Below, piece by piece: positions 58,806-64,000 of a DNA stretch of 64,000 bases. Every line of letters starts with the position of its first letter. Position 1 is the first letter of the stretch. Source of the stretch: a virus; the IMG/VR virus record IMGVR_UViG_3300042449_002472, positions 1 through 64,000 of that record. One strand, written 5' to 3'. The notes beneath the pieces are model-generated. The model was not told the DNA's origin. It made no database searches and saw nothing but the letters and a program-made list of their open reading frames with translations. Both the position numbers and the translations under genes were made by a program.

Positions 58806-59494
58806 TGGAAAGAGTAAGTTTAATTGAAGGCCAAATACCAGTAGTTATTTTTGCTCCTCATGGATTTCAAGGCAATGATGAAAACACTGCAATTATCGCA
58901 GAAAACATTGCGAGGCAAATATCTGCATTTGCGGTCATAAACAAAGGATGGGAAAGAGCAGACACAGTTGACTGCATCAGAGATAAAGCTGATTGTAACA
59001 ATGTTGATCATTGCCACACAGAAGTTGTTGATGAAGAAATACTAGAACCTATGCTTAAATTTACAAAAAAAGCAAAAGCCCTTGGTGATACAGTTTTTCT
59101 TTATAACATTCATGGAATGAGCAATAAGCATAGAAGTAAAATAAATGATAAGATCGATATGGTCATTGGCTATGGAGAGGGCAATCCAGCAAGCTACAGT
59201 ATGGATATTTGGAGAAAAGATTTCTTTATGCATAGACTTTTAAGTTTTGGAATTAATGCATACGAAGGCAAATCTGGAGGTCCTTTTAGTGGATGGTCAA
59301 GGAACAATATGAATCAATTATTTCGCAAATGGAATTTTGACAATAGCGTACAGGCATTACAATTAGAAATAGCACATGAATTAAGATCAGATAAAGAAAT
59401 GTGCATGTTATTTAGTGATTACTTGGCTACTTGCATTAGTGATCTTATTGGTGTGACTGATTTCGTACCAGATAAAAAATATAAAAGCTATTGA
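58805..59494 (+). CDS. N-formylglutamate amidohydrolase-like protein
   Basis: 229 aa. VVIFAPHGFQGNDENTAIIA, then LYNIHGMSNKHRSKINDKID and VIGYGEGNP follow the PHG and HG motif order of N-formylglutamate amidohydrolases (zinc amidases). ALQLEIAHELRSD near the end fits too. It would hydrolyse an amide, perhaps of an amino acid or cell-wall-derived compound. It is translationally coupled to the HAD gene. Its end overlaps the convergent membrane gene. Confidence 0.7.
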   Translation: MERVSLIEGQIPVVIFAPHGFQGNDENTAIIAENIARQISAFAVINKGWERADTVDCIRDKADCNNVDHCHTEVVDEEILEPMLKFTKKAKALGDTVFLYNIHGMSNKHRSKINDKIDMVIGYGEGNPASYSMDIWRKDFFMHRLLSFGINAYEGKSGGPFSGWSRNNMNQLFRKWNFDNSVQALQLEIAHELRSDKEMCMLFSDYLATCISDLIGVTDFVPDKKYKSY

Positions 59495-59964
59495 TTTTTA
59501 ATATTTCGATCAATGAAAGACTGATCTTCTGGATTTACAGTTATATTTTCTGGCTTTCTATTCAAAGACCAATCGTGATTTAAGAAAATGAAGTTTTTTT
59601 CTTGGTTGTTTTTTTCTATTATGGAAAAATTTTCATTAAAGCCTATTCCCAAGTTGTTTATTCTTTGAGAATTTTTTTTCAATTCTGCTTCGATATTTAT
59701 AATTCTGCCAGTGATAGATTCATCTTTATTTACAATTGTACCAGTGACAGATTCATCTCCAATTGGTTTTTTGTTACTTTTAATTTTAAAATGTTCAACA
59801 ATAAAATATCTAAATTTTTCATTTTTTTTAAAGAGAAGTCCAATTGACATAAAAGAAAGTGCAATAATTACAAAGTATAAAAAAAAATTACTTTTTTTCT
59901 TTACGATAATTTTTTTTGATTTATTTAATATTTCATTTTCAAGTTCTTTTTCCCATGATTCCAT
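59488..59964 (-). CDS. Single-span membrane protein
   Basis: 158 aa. Residues 1-25 are charged (MESWEKELENEILNKSKKII), residues 27-47 form one span (FLYFVIIALSFMSIGLLF), and the rest is outside and partly coiled coil (INIEAELKKNSQRINNLGIG). GGGGGATAT before the ATG is a strong ribosome site. The topology suggests a type II membrane-anchored protein of unknown role. Confidence 0.65.
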   Translation of the reverse strand: MESWEKELENEILNKSKKIIVKKKSNFFLYFVIIALSFMSIGLLFKKNEKFRYFIVEHFKIKSNKKPIGDESVTGTIVNKDESITGRIINIEAELKKNSQRINNLGIGFNENFSIIEKNNQEKNFIFLNHDWSLNRKPENITVNPEDQSFIDRNIKNQ

Positions 59965-59976
59965 ATATCCCCCAAA

Positions 59977-60891
59977 TTATTTGTGCCTTAATAGGCTTTT
60001 ATGTATAGATATGACCATATTGTTATAAATTTGACATTCATATTTTTTCTTATAAGAGAAAAGAGGCTCTAAATAAATTCCTCTTCTTATATTTCCAATA
60101 TAATGTAGATTTTTTTTTGGACTATCATACATTGAAATTGCAATATATTTTTCTTTATCTTTATACACTGATAAATCACATCTTGTTTTGATGGCATCTT
60201 TGGATAAGCTTTTTATGTAATTTTGAGATTGATATTCTTGTGTGTTGATTTTGGTAGAAAGTTTCATTTTTTCTGCGTCTATGAGATTATGCAATACCTT
60301 TTTATCTCCGTATTTATTTTTTTCATAAATTTTTCTTATGTTGTGCAAATTTTCAATTGAAATATTTGAATGTCCTTTTAATCCATTGCATATTGAACAC
60401 ATAGTTTGATAATTTGAATGTCTATCTGTTCCTCCCACACACTTAGGTGTAATGTGATCTTTAGTCAAGAGGACAAGGCCATCTTGACTTTTAGCATAAA
60501 GATTAAAATGAGGAGTAACATCATTCAAGTTTTTTTCTAATATGACCTTTGTGCCTTCAATGCCACAACAAACACATTTATTGTTTTCTCTAAATAGAAA
60601 GTATCTCTGCGAGTTCATCTTTACAATGTACTCTTTACCTTGAAATGAAACTTTAAAATTATTGTTTGTTTTTTTTAATTTATCTAATATAAAAGACCAA
60701 GAATATTCCTTGATCCTTTGAATTTCTATATTATTTTTTAATTCTTCGACTTTTATTTCTAAATCAATATTTGGAAAATGCAAATCACGAATGGCATTGG
60801 TTAATTCATCAAATGCTTTTTGTTGAACAAATTCTTTAGATTCACCGCTTTTTATTGTCCATTTTATACTCGCCTTAATTTCATATTTCAT
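59977..60891 (-). CDS. HNH endonuclease, large
   Basis: 304 aa. The HNH core is KCVCCGIEG (first Cys pair), LTKDHITPKCVGGTDRHSNY with the His-Asn active site, and TMCSICNGLKGH (second Cys pair). About 100 residues before it are helical and probably bind DNA. Likely a homing-type or host-DNA nuclease. The ATG overlaps the stop of the upstream 85-aa gene (ATGA), so the two are coupled. Confidence 0.85.
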   Translation of the reverse strand: MKYEIKASIKWTIKSGESKEFVQQKAFDELTNAIRDLHFPNIDLEIKVEELKNNIEIQRIKEYSWSFILDKLKKTNNNFKVSFQGKEYIVKMNSQRYFLFRENNKCVCCGIEGTKVILEKNLNDVTPHFNLYAKSQDGLVLLTKDHITPKCVGGTDRHSNYQTMCSICNGLKGHSNISIENLHNIRKIYEKNKYGDKKVLHNLIDAEKMKLSTKINTQEYQSQNYIKSLSKDAIKTRCDLSVYKDKEKYIAISMYDSPKKNLHYIGNIRRGIYLEPLFSYKKKYECQIYNNMVISIHKSLLRHK

Positions 60892-61145
60892 TGAAACTCT
60901 TCATTCATATGATCTGCTTCGGCCTGACTGTATAAAAGCTCATAGACCATAAGACCACAATAGGCTGTAATCAATTTGTTTTTATTTATTTTAGAAAACG
61001 ACCTAATCCATGTGCTTATAATTGGATTTACTTCTTCTATTTCTTTAAGTTTATTTTCAATATACAAAACATCATCAGCGTTTTGCAAATTTCCAATTAA
61101 TGAAAATGTCGTTTCCTTTTTCACCACAGGCAAATACTTTTCCAT
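60888..61145 (-). CDS. Small unknown protein
   Basis: 85 aa beginning MEKYLPVVKKETTFSLIGNL. Helical throughout (DVLYIENKLKEIEEVNPIIS). No family recognised. It lies between the methyltransferase and the HNH gene, coupled to the latter. It may assist the nuclease, but there is no sequence evidence for that. Confidence 0.55.
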   Translation of the reverse strand: MEKYLPVVKKETTFSLIGNLQNADDVLYIENKLKEIEEVNPIISTWIRSFSKINKNKLITAYCGLMVYELLYSQAEADHMNEEFQ

Positions 61146-61153
61146 TATCTTCC

Positions 61154-62038
61154 TTAAGGCAATATCTGAAGTACATAATCATTAAACACTTGTGCCATCT
61201 GGTGTTCTGGGAATGCTTTGCTGTAGTCATCCCTAGTTATTCTTGATGACACCAATTTGTTGTCTTTGAAGAAATCTTCAACTAGAGTTTTAACACCATC
61301 TTGACTAACGACCTTAAACCTAGCACCATCAAACCATTTATTGTTTTCGTTAATTGGAAAATAAGTCTTCTGTTTTATATCACCAATAAGACCAAGCTCC
61401 GTCAACTCTTCATCTGTAAAAACTAATTGAACATAAGCTTTATTTAACTTTCTGTACAAATGAGTTCCATGCCTTGATGAAAAAGGATGGCAACGAACAA
61501 ATATTTTTGAATTATCATCAACGATTTGACGAATTTTATTTAAAACTTCAACTGGGTTTTCGGTATGATCTAAAACATCATAAAGCAAAACAAAATCGTA
61601 AGGAGCATTTTTTTTAATTTTTTCAAAGTCACTTGTCAATAAAAAGCTTTCTTTTTTTTCTTCCCAATTTAAATTGCCACTTTTCAAAATATCATAACCA
61701 TGAGACTTAGTCGCCCCAGATGTAGAGGCATTAAGTGCAACATGTCCTTCGCCACATCCAAAATCCAAAAAGCTTTTATCTCTTAAATCCTGACTTAAAT
61801 AAGAAATAATACCTTCGGCCCTATCAATTTTATCTTGTTCGTTCTCTTCACATATTAAAAAATCAGGGGCAGCTTGAGGCCATTCTTCTGACATAAGAAG
61901 TGATTTCAAAACATCAAAATCAGATTTTTTTTCTATTTCCGAGATATTTTCTATTTTTTGATCATTAGAAATTAAAGCAAGTTTTTTAAGTTGTGTCAGA
62001 ATATCTTCAAAATTCTGAATAATTTTATCTAAGCTCAT
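61154..62038 (-). CDS. Class I SAM methyltransferase
   Basis: About 294 aa. DKSFLDFGCGEGHVALNAST is motif I, SHGYDILKSGNLNWE motif II, DFVLLYDVLDHTENPVEVLN the usual post-II/IV region and IFVRCHPFSSRHGTHLYRKL later. An N-terminal ~80-residue helical part precedes it. Target unknown: glycan, protein or small molecule. ATG 62038 fits GGATGG 5 nt upstream; the ATG at 62047 has AAAGG directly adjacent. Likely co-transcribed with 62113-62859. Confidence 0.85.
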   Translation of the reverse strand: MSLDKIIQNFEDILTQLKKLALISNDQKIENISEIEKKSDFDVLKSLLMSEEWPQAAPDFLICEENEQDKIDRAEGIISYLSQDLRDKSFLDFGCGEGHVALNASTSGATKSHGYDILKSGNLNWEEKKESFLLTSDFEKIKKNAPYDFVLLYDVLDHTENPVEVLNKIRQIVDDNSKIFVRCHPFSSRHGTHLYRKLNKAYVQLVFTDEELTELGLIGDIKQKTYFPINENNKWFDGARFKVVSQDGVKTLVEDFFKDNKLVSSRITRDDYSKAFPEHQMAQVFNDYVLQILP

Positions 62039-62112
62039 GAAATCCATCCTTTATAAAAGCCTACCTATTCTATAATAGAAATTATAAAACAAAATTTAAA
62101 AAAATTTCAACC

Positions 62113-62859
62113 TTAAAGTGATTGTAATTTTTGTTCTAGGCTTTTTTTCGAATGCATTTTAAATGTTGGATACATGTAGCTAAAAGAATTTTTAACATTA
62201 TTGAAAAAATCATCATATTTAGCCTGAATTATAATATCGCCATCTACTTTAAGAGTTCCGGCCAAATGAGACATTCCACTATCTATTCCAAAAAAACCAG
62301 AAGATTCCATTAGTTTTTTTGATAGATTGATCAAATCAGAAAAAAAACACTCACGGTCTTTTATATAAGTTTTTGTTTCTGTTCCACCTATGCATATTGA
62401 TTTTTTCTTCTCAAATGCCCTAAAAGCATTTCTTACATCATTATTCGTAAAACTTTTTCTAGCTTCTACTGATCTACACAAAAAATGAAAACATAAAAAG
62501 TCTTTTTTTTCTTTAACGCCATGAAATGTGTCAGGTAAGATAAATTTTTTCAATTTAATTTTTTTAAGCGTACTAAGTCCAAAGCATATATTCAAATAAG
62601 AATAAGGAAGATAATTTTCAAAAGAAACAGTATTAAATTCAGGTTTCCAAGGATGGAAATAATTACTCAAATAAATGTGACCATTATAATTAAATATTTT
62701 AAAAAGCTGAGAATAAATTTCAGGACTTTCTCCCAAAATTCCTATCTTTATGCCTTCTTGTATAGCCAAATTATACAAAATATTAAAACTTGTAATTATA
62801 TCACCAAGATGCATAAACCGCAAATATACTTTACCATCATTTCGTTTCAATTTTATCAT
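62113..62859 (-). CDS. Heptosyltransferase-like (GT9) protein
   Basis: 248 aa. VYLRFMHLGDIITSFNILYN is the N-terminal GT9-like strand (LGD-I). SICIGGTETKTYIKDRECFF and SGFFGIDSGMSHLAGTLKVD give the donor-site G-x-D-S-G-x-x-H motif of heptosyltransferases. It is shorter than bacterial WaaC/WaaF (~330 aa). It probably adds a sugar to a surface glycan or the virion. It overlaps the upstream 62856-63293 gene (ATGA). Confidence 0.75.
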   Translation of the reverse strand: MIKLKRNDGKVYLRFMHLGDIITSFNILYNLAIQEGIKIGILGESPEIYSQLFKIFNYNGHIYLSNYFHPWKPEFNTVSFENYLPYSYLNICFGLSTLKKIKLKKFILPDTFHGVKEKKDFLCFHFLCRSVEARKSFTNNDVRNAFRAFEKKKSICIGGTETKTYIKDRECFFSDLINLSKKLMESSGFFGIDSGMSHLAGTLKVDGDIIIQAKYDDFFNNVKNSFSYMYPTFKMHSKKSLEQKLQSL

Positions 62860-63293
62860 GGCTGTGAATTAAAATTTATTTTTCTTAAAATATTTTTTTG
62901 CTTGTCTCTTTGTTTGAGATAGTAACTTATTCCCTTTTTTATTTGATTTTCCTTAGATTCTCTCACATCTCCAAAAATTGCATAATTCTCCATTTTTATA
63001 AGCTTGGCCATATTATCTTCCCCGCCAAACAAACTAAGCTCTCTAATTCTAATATCCACCTCTTCACTTGCTTTTTTTTGAATTTCTTCCTCAGTCATAA
63101 CAACAAGATCGACATCAATAGGCAAAGAAACCTTTCTGATATTTTCCCACATCCATACAGGAATAATGACCACATGATTAGTGTCATTTTTCAAAACCTC
63201 GACTTCTTCAAGTTGCAAATAGATATTATCAGCATCAAAGCACTGCTTGTATACTTTGTATCCTTCTCCAGAAGACAAATTTATCTTAGTCAT
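62856..63293 (-). CDS. Small unknown protein
   Basis: 145 aa beginning MTKINLSSGEGYKVYKQCFD. VVIIPVWMWENIRKVSLPID and a basic helical C-terminus ending in KQRDKQKNILRKINFNSQP. No family recognised. AGGAG lies 7-8 nt upstream of the ATG. It opens the 63.3-61.2 kb operon with the GT9-like and methyltransferase genes, so a glycan-related role is possible. Confidence 0.55.
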   Translation of the reverse strand: MTKINLSSGEGYKVYKQCFDADNIYLQLEEVEVLKNDTNHVVIIPVWMWENIRKVSLPIDVDLVVMTEEEIQKKASEEVDIRIRELSLFGGEDNMAKLIKMENYAIFGDVRESKENQIKKGISYYLKQRDKQKNILRKINFNSQP

Positions 63294-63402
63294 GAAAATT
63301 CTCCTACAGACAAATTATAAGAGAAAATAATAACAATAAAAATATTTGTTTTTATTTTTATGGAATCTTAAAATTAAACAAATAACTTTTTGGTGAAATA
63401 TA

Positions 63403-63993
63403 ATGCCATACAAAGATAAAGAAGATTATAAAAAGTATCAAAAAAAATATCATAAAGATTGGTATGATATGAACAAGGAAAATAGAAAAAAACAAATAAA
63501 AAAAAGAAAAGTTGAAATCTACAAAGAAGTGGCCAATTTTAAATCAACCAATAAATGCAAGATATGCAAAGAATCAAATCCAGTCGCACTAGATTTTCAT
63601 CACCTGTCTGATAAAAAATTTGGAATTCGTGCTGGTATCTCTTCTGGATATAACCTAAAAAAAATAGTGGATGAGATGTCCAAATGTATAGTTTTGTGTG
63701 CGAATTGTCACAGGAAAGAACATCACGACAAAAAGGAAAATAAAACCATAAACAATCGTGAAAAAATAAACAATTTCAAATCAATCAATAAATGCAAGAT
63801 ATGCAAAGAATCAAATCCAGTCGCACTAGATTTTCATCACCTGTCTGATAAAAAATTTGAAATAAGCAAAGTATCAAGCTCCAGATGTAGTCTTGAACAT
63901 ATAATGAATGAAATATCAAAATGTATATTGCTATGTGCGAATTGTCATAGAAAAGAACATTATGGCGAAAAATCAGAATCATCCCACTCGTAA
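63403..63993 (+). CDS. HNH nuclease with two tandem HNH units
   Basis: 196 aa. A basic lysine-rich N-terminus (MPYKDKEDYKKYQKKYHKDW) is followed by two copies of the same unit: KCKICKESNPVALDFHHLSD, then CIVLCANCHRKEHH (second copy CILLCANCHRKEHY). Each has two Cys pairs and the HH of an HNH site. The two units are 79 codons apart and share a 73-bp stretch identical in DNA, so the duplication is recent. One unit may serve binding only. Confidence 0.8.
   Translation: MPYKDKEDYKKYQKKYHKDWYDMNKENRKKQIKKRKVEIYKEVANFKSTNKCKICKESNPVALDFHHLSDKKFGIRAGISSGYNLKKIVDEMSKCIVLCANCHRKEHHDKKENKTINNREKINNFKSINKCKICKESNPVALDFHHLSDKKFEISKVSSSRCSLEHIMNEISKCILLCANCHRKEHYGEKSESSHS
63550..63622 (+). repeat. 73-bp direct repeat (copy 1; copy 2 at 63787-63859)
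   Basis: Identical 73-bp stretches at 63550-63622 and 63787-63859 cover the first zinc pair and the HH motif of each HNH unit. The offset is 237 bp, a whole number of codons, so the reading frame is kept. Confidence 0.9.
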
Positions 63994-64000
63994 GGAATAA

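Noticed and set aside
1-64000. tRNA genes
   Set aside because: I found no cloverleaf with a TTCRA-type loop and matching acceptor stem by eye; a tRNA scan would be decisive.

Overview
The window looks like an accessory segment of a very large, AT-rich tailed-phage genome. I see no ribosomal, core metabolic or tRNA genes. I do see tightly packed, often overlapping ORFs, several HNH/homing-type nucleases, a DEAH helicase, a sigma-like factor, phage-style glycan genes and, above all, about 26 unrelated proteins that begin with the same short N-terminal peptide (M-N/K-F-K-x-W-L-x-x-E or M-K-S/T-F-x-x-Y). That peptide resembles the capsid-targeting sequence of the T4 internal head proteins (MKTYxEFIAE, cut after Glu by the prohead protease). 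My main inference is that much of this window encodes protein cargo carried in the virion and injected with the DNA. The host cannot be read from the sequence. No capsid, tail or replication genes are visible here.

Layout. 1-3.5 kb: an 18-bp tandem repeat, a PD-(D/E)XK-like protein, an orphan 51-aa single-repeat ORF and a nuclease with nine ~70-aa modular repeats. 3.6-6.4 kb: glycosyltransferase, calcineurin-type phosphoesterase, leader-bearing 2H phosphoesterase and a sulfotransferase-like gene sitting between the two scars of a destroyed cargo gene. 6.4-21 kb: the main cargo array, with four ART-like (ADP-ribosyltransferase-like) proteins, two proteins with a different head on the same alpha-solenoid tail, a Nudix hydrolase, a GNAT-like protein and a hydrophobic protein. 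It is interrupted by a serine recombinase and a secreted Tyr/Asn-rich protein. 21-31.9 kb: more cargo (CCA-adding enzyme, papain-like protein, second 2H-like protein, helix-hairpin-helix protein, membrane-active-looking proteins), an A-type Fe-S carrier and a secreted Gly-rich repeat protein. 32-39.4 kb: a glycan or small-molecule modification region (GH130-like propeller, glycosyltransferase, four methyltransferases, CoA-ligase-like AMP-forming enzyme, sulfotransferase). 39.8-43.8 kb: cargo again, including a C39-type cysteine protease. 44-54.6 kb: helicase with five helicase-associated repeats, BCS1-like AAA ATPase, GNAT, glycosyltransferase, Dps-like protein, more cargo, nuclease-like protein and a CAP lipoprotein with a non-AUG start. 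54.5-64 kb: small unknowns in an operon with a sigma-like factor, a HAD phosphatase, an N-formylglutamate-amidohydrolase-like protein, HNH nucleases, a methyltransferase and a heptosyltransferase-like protein.

How it may work together: ART-like enzymes, Nudix and 2H phosphoesterases, a CCA-adding enzyme, cysteine proteases and hydrophobic proteins all share the leader. Together they would form an injected kit acting on host proteins, NAD-derived products, RNA ends and membranes at the start of infection. The array appears to evolve by swapping domains and whole genes at conserved junctions (stop codon, 2-4 nt, then ATG of the leader). TATATAA/TATAAATA boxes close to many starts, and a sigma-like gene in the window, fit late expression. 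All functional assignments rest on motif recognition by eye; no database search was run.
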